Positions 1 to 5,778 are shown, counted from the stretch's first letter. The stretch is DNA of 6,212 nt from Candidatus Gastranaerophilales bacterium (GCA_947628355.1 CANQZO010000121.1:1-6212); one strand, 5' to 3'. Numbers and translations: made by a program. Notes: generated by a model not told the origin, from the letters alone.

Positions 1-387
1 AATCCCAGTATGCACATCCCCATTCAATATGCACTAACATACCCCGAGCGCTGCGAGGGAGTAGAAACCGAAAGTTTTGATTTTTTAAAGGCGTCAAAAT
101 TTGAGTTTTATAAACCTGATTTAGAAAAATTTCCCGCTTTAGCATTTGCCATAGAGGCGGGAAAAAAAGGCGGAACATACCCTGTCTGCATGAACGCAGC
201 TAATGAAGAAGCGGTTTTTGCATTTCTTGAAAATAAAATAAAATTTTTACAAATTTATGAAATAACGAAAAAAATATATGACAGCTACACGGGTATTCAA
301 AATCCGTCAATTGATGAAATTTTATCGGAAGATGAAAAAGTAAGAGCACAGACAAAAGAATTAATTAATAAAATGAGGAATTTATGA
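1..387 (+). CDS. dxr: 1-deoxy-D-xylulose 5-phosphate reductoisomerase, C-terminal part (5' end outside window)
   Basis: The reading frame is open from base 1 and enters from the left, so only the last 128 codons are present. DXR converts 1-deoxy-D-xylulose 5-phosphate to 2-C-methyl-D-erythritol 4-phosphate with NADPH, the committed cytoplasmic step of the MEP isoprenoid pathway. The visible part matches the end of the catalytic domain and the C-terminal helical domain: NPSMHIPIQYALTYPER (family pattern P-x-M-R-x-P-I), then DLEKFPALAFAIEAGKKGG, then the hallmark NAANEEAVFAFL followed by I-K-F-L. In the E. coli enzyme these lie at about residues 274-398. The NADPH-binding domain and the metal-binding acidic residues are upstream and cannot be checked. 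The ATG at base 10 is an internal methionine, not the start. The stop overlaps the aroQ start (ATGA, 384-387), so the two are almost certainly co-transcribed and translationally coupled. Confidence 0.95.
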   Translation, partial: NPSMHIPIQYALTYPERCEGVETESFDFLKASKFEFYKPDLEKFPALAFAIEAGKKGGTYPVCMNAANEEAVFAFLENKIKFLQIYEITKKIYDSYTGIQNPSIDEILSEDEKVRAQTKELINKMRNL

Positions 388-827
388 AAATATTATTTTT
401 AAACGGACCGAATTTAAACCTGCTCGGCACTCGCGAGCCTGATAAATACGGTAATCAAACACTTAAAGATATAGAAGAATACATAAAAAAAGAAGCCGAA
501 TTATTAAATGTTGAAGTTAACTTTTATCAAAGCAACATAGAAGGCGAGCTTGTAGATAAAATTCAATCCGCAAAAAATGAATATGACGGACTTGTAATAA
601 ACCCGGCAGCATACACTCATACCAGCGTAGCAATTCGAGATGCTATTTTAGCGGTTAACATGCCCGCAGTGGAAATTCATTTATCAAATATACATAAACG
701 CGAAGAATTTAGAAAAATATCACTTACGGCACCCGCCTGCATAGGACAGATAACGGGATTTGGCGCAAACAGTTATAAACTCGGACTGATAGCAATAACA
801 GATTATTTAAAATCACTTCAAAATTAA
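384..827 (+). CDS. aroQ: type II 3-dehydroquinate dehydratase
   Basis: Cytoplasmic enzyme of the shikimate pathway that dehydrates 3-dehydroquinate to 3-dehydroshikimate; the type II enzyme works as a dodecamer. At 147 residues it has the normal family length and looks complete. Visible motifs: FLNGPNLNLLGTREP at residues 5-19, with catalytic Arg17 and Tyr22 in the flexible lid; QSNIEGELVDKIQ at 49-61; VINPAAYTHTSVAIRDA at 71-87, with Asn73; EIHLSNIHKREEFR at 97-110, with catalytic His99 and substrate-binding Arg106/Arg110; and GQITGFGANSYKLGL at 121-135. The start ATG overlaps the dxr stop and has GAGGA (375-379) four bases upstream inside the dxr coding sequence, which supports coupling. 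The last 15 bases overlap the end of the convergent glycosidase gene. Family assignment is firm. Confidence 0.97.
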   Translation: MKILFLNGPNLNLLGTREPDKYGNQTLKDIEEYIKKEAELLNVEVNFYQSNIEGELVDKIQSAKNEYDGLVINPAAYTHTSVAIRDAILAVNMPAVEIHLSNIHKREEFRKISLTAPACIGQITGFGANSYKLGLIAITDYLKSLQN

Positions 828-1625
828 AAAAGATTTTAATTTTCTTGCCGTATTATCCTTATCGGAGATAATGTGCAGTTCATTGGAATCAAAAGAAGTA
901 GAACCGCCACCGTCAAATGCCATGGCCTTTTCCATTCCCCATTTTCTGGTAAGATTTGCAAGTTCTTCAAGCGTCATAGGATGATTAGTGGTAACAATAA
1001 AGAGATATACATTGTTTTCTCTAATCCCGATGGCAGTTCTTGCATATTTATGCAAAGCGGAAGCAGACTCGCTTACAATTTTTCCGTCTTTAACGATAAC
1101 AAAAAATTCTTCTTCTAAATTTAAGTCGGGAAACAACATAGGACCTGCTTGAATTGAATGTTTTATAACATAACCGTCTTTAGGCTTATCTTTGTGCCTT
1201 GCTATATCATAAACCAAGTGTTTTTTAGAGTCCTCTAATATTCTGAATTCAGAGCGGTTTAAAATTTTATCAATATACGGTTCTAAAGTTTTATTTTTCA
1301 TTAAATTTTCATTTTGTTTCGGGTCAAGCACAGTATCACCGTCAATGACAACATAAGAAACCGTTTTTTGATTTTTAGGGTCAAAAAAGCCGGCATTAAC
1401 TACAAACTTTGAAAAAGTTAAATCGTAAACTTCTTTATTTTCAGCTAAATCATCAACATAAAAGGGCATTAATTTCCCTTTTATTTTAGCTGTATTTACC
1501 TCAATAACATAAACACCGACAGGGTCTTGAACAATTCTGTAGGGCATTTTTTCTTTCGCAAATACGGGAGCACAACTAAAACAAATTAAACTTAAAACAA
1601 TAAAACCAAAAATTTTTTTAATCAT
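813..1625 (-). CDS. secreted phosphodiester glycosidase-family protein (NAGPA/DUF2233-like)
   Basis: A 270-residue protein with an N-terminal signal peptide: IKK at residues 2-4, a hydrophobic core about 5-18, and a signal peptidase I-type site V-F-A (21-23) before KEK. The mature protein should be periplasmic or extracellular. Motifs fit the phosphodiester glycosidase family (the fold of human uncovering enzyme NAGPA, PF09992): NAGFFDP at 77-83, YVVIDG at 91-96, QAGPML at 159-164, ARTAIGI at 195-201, MTLEELA at 217-223 and AFDGGGST at 236-243. Bacterial members are thought to cleave sugar-phosphodiester bonds in envelope glycans; the substrate here cannot be told. The gene is third in the lptB operon: its ATG overlaps the permease stop (TAATG), with AAGGA (1632-1636) six bases upstream. 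The position hints at an envelope role, which is inference. Family call is good; function is open. Confidence 0.85.
   Translation of the reverse strand: MIKKIFGFIVLSLICFSCAPVFAKEKMPYRIVQDPVGVYVIEVNTAKIKGKLMPFYVDDLAENKEVYDLTFSKFVVNAGFFDPKNQKTVSYVVIDGDTVLDPKQNENLMKNKTLEPYIDKILNRSEFRILEDSKKHLVYDIARHKDKPKDGYVIKHSIQAGPMLFPDLNLEEEFFVIVKDGKIVSESASALHKYARTAIGIRENNVYLFIVTTNHPMTLEELANLTRKWGMEKAMAFDGGGSTSFDSNELHIISDKDNTARKLKSFLILK
820..843. terminator. A/T-only perfect hairpin at the convergent gene junction, possible bidirectional terminator
   Basis: AAAATTAAAA (820-829) and TTTTAATTTT (834-843) are perfect 10-base inverted complements around the four-base loop AAGA. The hairpin sits on the last codons of both convergent genes. 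On either strand the stem's own 3' arm gives a U-rich end. No G-C pair supports the stem, so it would be weak and may only pause polymerase, or it may be a chance product of A/T richness. No better terminator is visible for either gene. Confidence 0.35.
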
Positions 1626-2728
1626 TATAAATCCTTAACTTTTTTAAGTGCAATAATTAAAGCAACAGCACAAACAGGAGCTATCATCGAAGTAACCCAA
1701 GGGGAAAGTATTGCCTTTTCCGCTAATAAATCAAAAAACGGAATCGTAATATAATACGAAAATATAATACCGACAGCAACAAGCATTCCGATAAATTTTT
1801 GTTCTCTCGGCTTGGAGAACCCAAGCAGACAACCTAATATTGTAAACAATATGCACATAAACGAATGAATAAAGCGCTGAATATACTTATTGAGCATAAA
1901 TCTGTATTCATCATCCATTTTTTCCTGCTTTAAGAGTTTTATATATTCTGAAATTTGAGCATTTGTAAGTTCTCTGTCACGATTTACAGAATATTTCATT
2001 AACTTATAAGCATTTATTGCACTTTGATTTTCCAGAATAGGCAGATTTTCAATTTCTTCAATTTGATGAAAAATACCGTCTTTAGAAATCAAATATTTTT
2101 TACCGCTGTTAATAGTCCAGCTTTTATAATCGTACTTAACAAAATCTGAAACAATAACGCTTGATAAAAGACTTGCTCCCTCATCGGTTTGATTGTAAAA
2201 ATTTAAAACAATAACATCGCGGATATTATTATCATCAAAGTTAGAAACTATAATAATTTTGTTCATGGAGTCATCCGGATTTTTAACCGGGAAAACAAAT
2301 TGAGAGGTTCTGTTTTCACCTTTTATGTCGCTCAATTTAGCGGCAGAAACAGGTAAAAGTTTAGAGCCAACAACAAAAGTTACCCCCATTGCAAACACGC
2401 TTAAAATAATTACTGAAGCTATAATACGGAAAAATGAAATTCCGACCCCCCGAAGTACTGTAATTTCAAAATCCTTACTTAATTTATCAAAAGTAAGCAA
2501 AGTGCCTAACAGCATACCAACAGGCAGAGCAATATTTAAGACTTTTGGAAGTTCATAAATTATAATTGAAATTCCCATTTCCACGGTATAAACACCGCTA
2601 ATAGTTCTTTGGACAGTCTTTAAAAAGATTTCGGGCATAATCCAAACAATCATAAATATAACAATGCAGGCAAAACAAGCAAGAAACACCTGCGAAAAAA
2701 TATATCTGTCAATCCGTTTAATTTTCAT
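1625..2728 (-). CDS. LptF/LptG (YjgP/YjgQ) family LPS export permease
   Basis: Inner-membrane half-permease of the Lpt exporter, which works with LptB to extract lipopolysaccharide and pass it to the periplasmic bridge. At 367 residues it has the family length and layout. Hydrophobic segments lie at about 13-32, 52-80 and 99-121, followed by a large periplasmic domain (about 122-280) where the family has its jellyroll, then segments at about 286-305, 312-333 and 343-361. The cytoplasmic segment DKLSKDFEITVLRGVGIS (81-98) matches the coupling-helix region that docks on LptB, with the acidic residue before the conserved V-L-R-x-x-G-I-S. FSKPREQKFIG (304-314) is the typical loop after segment 4. 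The gene overlaps lptB upstream and the glycosidase downstream, each by one base (TAATG). AAGGA (2741-2745) lies 12 bases upstream, long for a Shine-Dalgarno, so coupling probably matters. LptF cannot be told from LptG; a second half-permease is not in the window. Confidence 0.92.
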   Translation of the reverse strand: MKIKRIDRYIFSQVFLACFACIVIFMIVWIMPEIFLKTVQRTISGVYTVEMGISIIIYELPKVLNIALPVGMLLGTLLTFDKLSKDFEITVLRGVGISFFRIIASVIILSVFAMGVTFVVGSKLLPVSAAKLSDIKGENRTSQFVFPVKNPDDSMNKIIIVSNFDDNNIRDVIVLNFYNQTDEGASLLSSVIVSDFVKYDYKSWTINSGKKYLISKDGIFHQIEEIENLPILENQSAINAYKLMKYSVNRDRELTNAQISEYIKLLKQEKMDDEYRFMLNKYIQRFIHSFMCILFTILGCLLGFSKPREQKFIGMLVAVGIIFSYYITIPFFDLLAEKAILSPWVTSMIAPVCAVALIIALKKVKDL

Positions 2729-3450
2729 TAAAGCGAAAAATCCTTTCCGAGATAGAATTGTTTTGCAATTTCATCATTAGCAATCTTATCCCTTGAGCCC
2801 TCTATTTGAATTTTACCGTCAAATATAACGTAGGCTCTATCTGTTATTGATAAAGTAGCTTTTGGATTATGGTCGGTAATTAAGACACCAAGTCCCCTGT
2901 CGGAGAGAAGTTTAATATTTTCTTTAATTTCACCTATTGCAATAGGGTCAATTCCCGCAAAAGGTTCATCAAGGAGTATAAATTCGGGGCTTGCTGCAAG
3001 AGCGCGTGCAATTTCAACACGTCTTCTTTCACCGCCGGATAAAGATACCGCCATTGTATCTCTCAATCTCTTTATTCTAAACTCCTCAAGAAGTTCTTCA
3101 AGTTTTTTTGCTTTCTCATCTTTAGTAAGTTTATCATTAAGTTCCAAAACAAGTTTAATATTATCTTCAACAGATAGTTTTCTGAAAATAGAAGCCTCTT
3201 GAGGCAGGTAGCCGATACCTTGTTTTGCTCTTAAATTCATGGTCATTTCCGTTAAATCGGTATCATCAATAAAAATTTTACCCGAATTAGGTCTGATTAA
3301 ACCGACAACCATGTAAAAGGTTGTTGTCTTACCCGCACCATTCGGACCTAACAACCCGACAACTTCACCCTTATTAACCTCTAAAGAAATATTATTAACA
3401 ACAGTTCTGTCATTATAAATTTTAACAAGATTTTCCGTCTTAATTTTCAT
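2728..3450 (-). CDS. lptB: LPS export ABC transporter ATP-binding protein LptB
   Basis: Cytoplasmic ATPase that powers LPS extraction by the LptB2FG complex. At 240 residues it matches the usual length (about 241). In order: Walker A GPNGAGKT (35-42), Q-loop GYLPQEASIFRKLSV (80-94; the IFRKLSV wording is typical of LptB), ABC signature LSGGERRRVEIARAL (137-151), Walker B FILLDEPFAGIDP (157-169), H-loop ITDHN (191-195), and the C-terminal YLGKDFSL seen in LptB proteins. All catalytic elements are intact. The gene is first in a minus-strand operon with the LptF/G permease and a glycosidase. The start has AAGGG (3460-3464) nine bases upstream and lies downstream of a TTGACA promoter. No lptA or lptC is visible next to it. 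Confidence 0.95.
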   Translation of the reverse strand: MKIKTENLVKIYNDRTVVNNISLEVNKGEVVGLLGPNGAGKTTTFYMVVGLIRPNSGKIFIDDTDLTEMTMNLRAKQGIGYLPQEASIFRKLSVEDNIKLVLELNDKLTKDEKAKKLEELLEEFRIKRLRDTMAVSLSGGERRRVEIARALAASPEFILLDEPFAGIDPIAIGEIKENIKLLSDRGLGVLITDHNPKATLSITDRAYVIFDGKIQIEGSRDKIANDEIAKQFYLGKDFSL

Positions 3451-3456
3451 AAAAAA

Positions 3457-3497
3457 TAACCCTTATCCAATATATACTTTAAATAAAACAAGGGTTA
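3457..3497. repeat. 8-bp perfect inverted repeat bracketing the lptB -10 region (possible operator)
   Basis: TAACCCTT (3457-3464) and AAGGGTTA (3490-3497) are exact inverted complements 25 bases apart, with arm centres 33 bp apart, about three helix turns. One arm is in the promoter spacer and the other covers the AAGGG ribosome site of lptB. Because the upstream arm lies before the predicted start of transcription, a DNA operator is more likely than an RNA hairpin. No regulator is known, and a chance match is possible. Confidence 0.3.
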
Positions 3498-3504
3498 ATG
3501 TCAA
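3476..3504 (-). promoter_or_regulatory. candidate sigma-70 promoter of the lptB operon
   Basis: Read on the minus strand, a perfect -35 TTGACA (3499-3504) is followed by a 17-base spacer and a -10 of TAAAGT (3476-3481, 4 of 6 to consensus). Transcription would start near 3469, giving a leader of about 19 bases that holds the AAGGG ribosome site. The promoter sits between the upstream gene's terminator and lptB, where one is needed. Confidence 0.55.
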
Positions 3505-3523
3505 AATCGGGACAAAAATTAAC

Positions 3524-3556
3524 AAAAAAAAAGACTCCTTTTCGGGAGTCTTTTTT
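3524..3556 (-). terminator. intrinsic terminator of the HEAT-repeat gene
   Basis: The stem GACTCC (3533-3538) / GGAGTC (3545-3550) has a six-base loop, is extended by flanking A/T pairs, and on the minus strand is followed by nine T (bases 3524-3532 on the plus strand are all A). It starts about 14 bases past the HEAT-gene stop. The flanking T run on the plus strand (3551-3556) could let it work in the other direction too, but no plus-strand gene needs it. Confidence 0.85.
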
Positions 3557-3569
3557 ATATTTTTTTGAG

Positions 3570-4418
3570 TTAAGCAGTAACTTTTTTACCCTGCATATCG
3601 TTAACAGGTTTCCAGTTAGCCGCCATAATTTTCTTAAATGATTTCAAAGCCGTATCTTCAAGTTCACCGAGTTCTTCAGCTTTAACTATTAATTCTCTTA
3701 AAGGAAGTAAAGCTCTTTGATCACGAAGAACACCTAATGCAGCAGCGGCGCCGGCTCTAACGAGGTCATTTTCTTTTTCATTTTTCATAACTTCAATTAA
3801 AGACGGAACTGCTTTTGTATCATTAAGTTTACCTAAAGAAGTAACCGCATAGATACGAACGTTAACCCATTCATCTTTTAACATTTTAATAACGTGGTCA
3901 ACAGCTTTAGGGTTGCCTATTTCACCAAGAGCACGGGTAGCATCACATCTGACATTAACTTTTTCACTATCCAAAGATTCAATTAAAGCATCGGTAGCAA
4001 CATCGCCGATTTCAATTAAAGCATCGGTAGCGGTAATACAAACTTGAGGATTTTCATCATTTAATGCTTCAACAAGCGGTTCAACCACTTCTCTGCCGCC
4101 CAAACGGCCTAATGCTCTGGCTGCACGAACGCGAACATCAACATTTCTGTCTTCGCGTAAAGATTCAATTAACGGAATTGTAGCAGATACTTCACCGAGT
4201 TCACCCAGTGCTCTTGCTGCATATAAACGAACAGAGCCGTTTCTGTCATTTTTAAGTACATCGATTAACGGTTCAACTGCGCTTGCGTCACCCATTTCAC
4301 CGAGCACTCTTGCAGCATTATATCTAACTTTTTCCGAATTACTTGTTCTTAAATCATTTAACAGTTCATCAAAAGATTTCTTTGCCTGTTTTTTCCTAGA
4401 GTTCACACTTATTGTCAT
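3570..4418 (-). CDS. HEAT-like repeat protein (PBS-lyase-type HEAT repeats)
   Basis: A 282-residue protein with no signal peptide or membrane segment, so probably cytoplasmic. It consists mostly of about seven degenerate repeats of 30-33 residues beginning near residues 31, 63, 95, 126, 156, 187 and 220, each on the pattern V-R-x-x-A-A-R-A-L-G-E-L-G followed by A-V-x-P-L-I-x-x-L-x-x-D/E. This is the HEAT_2 / PBS-lyase HEAT-like signature; such proteins form a curved helical scaffold for protein binding, and in cyanobacteria related repeats occur in phycobilisome lyases and NblB. There are no further catalytic motifs, so a lyase activity is not supported. The basic N-terminus (RKKQAKK, 8-14) and the C-terminal tail (about 250-282) fall outside the repeats. 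A strong GGAGG (4423-4427) supports the ATG. It is a single-gene unit with its own terminator. Partner unknown. Confidence 0.85.
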   Translation of the reverse strand: MTISVNSRKKQAKKSFDELLNDLRTSNSEKVRYNAARVLGEMGDASAVEPLIDVLKNDRNGSVRLYAARALGELGEVSATIPLIESLREDRNVDVRVRAARALGRLGGREVVEPLVEALNDENPQVCITATDALIEIGDVATDALIESLDSEKVNVRCDATRALGEIGNPKAVDHVIKMLKDEWVNVRIYAVTSLGKLNDTKAVPSLIEVMKNEKENDLVRAGAAAALGVLRDQRALLPLRELIVKAEELGELEDTALKSFKKIMAANWKPVNDMQGKKVTA

Positions 4419-4453
4419 TCTTCCTCCGACAAAAATATACTTACTTACCTACA

Positions 4454-4481
4454 CTTATATATAAAAAAATTTTATTCTTAA
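4454..4481 (-). promoter_or_regulatory. candidate promoter of the HEAT-repeat gene
   Basis: On the minus strand TTAAGA (4476-4481), a 16-base spacer and TATAAG (4454-4459, 5 of 6 to the -10 consensus) would start transcription near 4447, with a leader of about 29 bases holding the GGAGG ribosome site. The -35 is only 4 of 6 and the region is very A/T-rich, so a chance match is possible. Confidence 0.35.
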
Positions 4482-4557
4482 TAATTGACTTTTTTATCCA
4501 AAAATTTTACGAATTATTAACATAAAATTTTTTTATTCTTTTTGGGGAGAAGATAAA

Positions 4558-4620
4558 ATGTATTTAGAACACTTTATCAACTTTTGTTTTTATATTATAT
4601 CATGTTTTTTTAAAAATTAA
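4558..4620 (+). CDS. possible 20-residue hydrophobic small protein or leader peptide
   Basis: ATG at 4558 is preceded by GGGGAGA (4544-4550) with a seven-base gap, one of the best Shine-Dalgarno sequences in the window and almost the only G-rich stretch in a 300-base A/T-rich gap. The frame runs 20 codons to TAA. The peptide MYLEHFINFCFYIISCFFKN is mostly hydrophobic from residue 6 to 18, with two cysteines, and could sit in a membrane. No family is recognised. No convincing promoter was found just upstream: TTGACT at 4485-4490 lacks a good -10 partner. It may instead be a leader peptide for the prenyltransferase unit, or a chance ORF. Confidence 0.3.
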   Translation: MYLEHFINFCFYIISCFFKN

Positions 4621-4664
4621 AATATTTCTTTTACTTATAAAAATAATTTTTATTTATTGTTTTT

Positions 4665-4692
4665 TTAACATTATGTCTTATTTAGTTATAAA
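4665..4692 (+). promoter_or_regulatory. candidate distal promoter of the prenyltransferase unit
   Basis: TTAACA (4665-4670, 5 of 6 to the -35 consensus), a 16-base spacer and TATAAA (4687-4692, 5 of 6 to the -10 consensus). Transcription would start near 4699, directly at the inverted repeat, giving a leader of about 78 bases. A/T richness makes chance matches likely. Confidence 0.35.
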
Positions 4693-4699
4693 TTAAAAG

Positions 4700-4724
4700 T
4701 TTTTGTAACATTTTTTTACAAAAA
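4700..4724. repeat. 9-bp inverted repeat, operator-like, upstream of the prenyltransferase
   Basis: TTTTTGTAA (4700-4708) and TTACAAAAA (4716-4724) are exact inverted complements around seven bases, with a TGTAA-N7-TTACA core typical of dimeric regulator sites. It lies just after the distal -10 and just before the -35 position of the proximal promoter, so a bound protein could block the first or influence the second. If transcribed it would form a weak hairpin; there is no U-tract after it, so termination is unlikely. Confidence 0.4.
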
Positions 4725-4746
4725 ATTAATATTTTTGCGATATGCT

Positions 4747-4752
4747 TATAAT
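4747..4752 (+). promoter_or_regulatory. candidate proximal -10 element (TATAAT) of the prenyltransferase
   Basis: A perfect TATAAT, with transcription expected near 4759, just ahead of the GGTGAGG ribosome site (4758-4764). No recognisable -35 lies 16-18 bases upstream (AATTAA/ATTAAT only), so it may need an activator or be a chance match. It also argues against a start codon upstream of it. Confidence 0.35.
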
Positions 4753-4776
4753 ATATTGGTGAGGTTTGTGCATTTT

Positions 4777-5778
4777 ATGGGGTTTAAAGATAAAGTTAAC
4801 CTGTTTTTTATTTTGTGTCGGGGCTATTCCTTGCCAATTTCAATTATGTCTTGGATTGTTCCTTTTTTATTTGCTTCTTTAAACGGGGGCAATGTATTAT
4901 ACGGATTTATTGCACTTTTTGGTGTAGTTATTCTTCACCTCGCAACTAATTTATTTGATGATGTTGTTGATTATGTAATTGAATGTAACAAAATAAAAAA
5001 TGGATTAAAAAACGATTTTAATTTTCAAAAAGGCAAGTGCTCTTTAATAATAAACAAAGAGGTCTCACTTAAAACGGCTTTTGCGGTTTCTGCTTTATTA
5101 TTTCTGATTGCGGGATTAATAGGGTTGTATTTTATCGGCATATACGGACTTAAGCTCTTATATATCATAATTCCGTCGGCATTTATATTTTTGCTTTATC
5201 CCATATTGGGCTCAATGGGGTTTGGTGAAGTTCTTGTTGCTATTGTTTTTTCTCCGCTTTTATATTCGGGTGTTTATTTTGTAATGACGGGCGGATTTTC
5301 TTATGATATTTTAGCAATTTCAATTTCCACTGGATTATTTGTTGTTGCGGTTTTACACAATCATATGCTTTTAGATTATAAGTATGACAAAACAAACAGA
5401 AAGATGACACTTTCAAGACTTTGCGGGAATGAAAGAAACGCACTTATTCTGCTTATAATATTCATTATTTCGGCTTATTTAAACATATTAATAAGAGTAA
5501 TATTAAAAACATTACCGCCCGTTTATTTATTGACGTTATTATCAATCCCGACTGCCATTATATTAATTAAGACAATGAATACTCATATAAAAAATCCTGA
5601 TGAAGAAATAAAATATAATATATTAATGGGCAGTATGAGAGGTGAAAATCAAGCGCCAAAAGAGCAGAAAAATTTTATAAGAAAGTTTTTAATTATGCAA
5701 AATCTGCTTGCATTATTTACCGTATTACTTTGTATAGCAATAATTTTGGACAGTATAATAAACCATGTATATCATTGA
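4777..5778 (+). CDS. UbiA-family membrane prenyltransferase, MenA-like
   Basis: A 333-residue polytopic membrane protein. UbiA-family enzymes attach a polyprenyl chain to an aromatic or other acceptor in the membrane; MenA prenylates 1,4-dihydroxy-2-naphthoate for menaquinone or phylloquinone. Visible: SLPISIMSWIVPFL near residues 18-31; first Asp motif NLFDDVVD (58-65), with the MenA-style N-x3-D-x2-D spacing; FQKG (83-86); GFGEVLVAIVFSPLLYSG (148-165), matching the MenA G-x-G-E/D block; second Asp region LLDYKYDKTNRKMTL (198-212), with Asp200 and Asp204. About eight hydrophobic segments are expected. The second motif is unusual: Arg208 replaces the usual Gly before K-x-T-L. ATG 4777 is preferred, 12 bases after GGTGAGG; an open frame reaches TTG 4735, but that would place TATAAT inside the gene. 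GTG 4768 is too close to the ribosome site. Family firm, acceptor uncertain. Confidence 0.82.
   Translation: MGFKDKVNLFFILCRGYSLPISIMSWIVPFLFASLNGGNVLYGFIALFGVVILHLATNLFDDVVDYVIECNKIKNGLKNDFNFQKGKCSLIINKEVSLKTAFAVSALLFLIAGLIGLYFIGIYGLKLLYIIIPSAFIFLLYPILGSMGFGEVLVAIVFSPLLYSGVYFVMTGGFSYDILAISISTGLFVVAVLHNHMLLDYKYDKTNRKMTLSRLCGNERNALILLIIFIISAYLNILIRVILKTLPPVYLLTLLSIPTAIILIKTMNTHIKNPDEEIKYNILMGSMRGENQAPKEQKNFIRKFLIMQNLLALFTVLLCIAIILDSIINHVYH

Larger units (their letters stand above)
4419..4776. other. divergent intergenic control region
   Basis: This is the only long gap in the window. It separates the HEAT gene (leftward) from the prenyltransferase (rightward). From left to right it holds the HEAT ribosome site and candidate promoter, the possible 20-codon ORF, an A/T palindrome at 4637-4653, a candidate promoter at 4665-4692, the inverted repeat at 4700-4724, and a TATAAT at 4747-4752. 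No tRNA, riboswitch or CRISPR pattern was recognised. Confidence 0.6.

Noticed and set aside
873..1118. Plus-strand open frame of 81 codons
   Set aside because: It lies wholly inside the glycosidase gene on the opposite strand, whose family motifs are clear; its peptide matches nothing and has no ribosome site.
1563..1577. Lipoprotein signal at Cys18 or Cys15 of the glycosidase
   Set aside because: Residues before Cys18 are C-F-S and before Cys15 S-L-I, neither a good lipobox; the V-F-A signal peptidase I site fits better.
2325..2558. Plus-strand open frame of 77 codons
   Set aside because: Antisense to the coupling-helix and membrane region of the LptF/G gene; low-complexity Ser/Thr/Lys peptide, a shadow.
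4637..4653. A/T palindrome ATAAAAAT-A-ATTTTTAT as a terminator for the 20-codon ORF
   Set aside because: Only A-T pairs and a one-base centre, so no stable RNA hairpin; expected by chance in such A/T-rich DNA.
4735..4776. Upstream TTG start adding 14 residues to the prenyltransferase
   Set aside because: No ribosome site precedes TTG 4735, and the extension would contain both a TATAAT and the GGTGAGG ribosome site that fits ATG 4777.
5240..5443. Minus-strand open frame of 67 codons
   Set aside because: Antisense to the conserved prenyltransferase region including its second Asp motif; a shadow.
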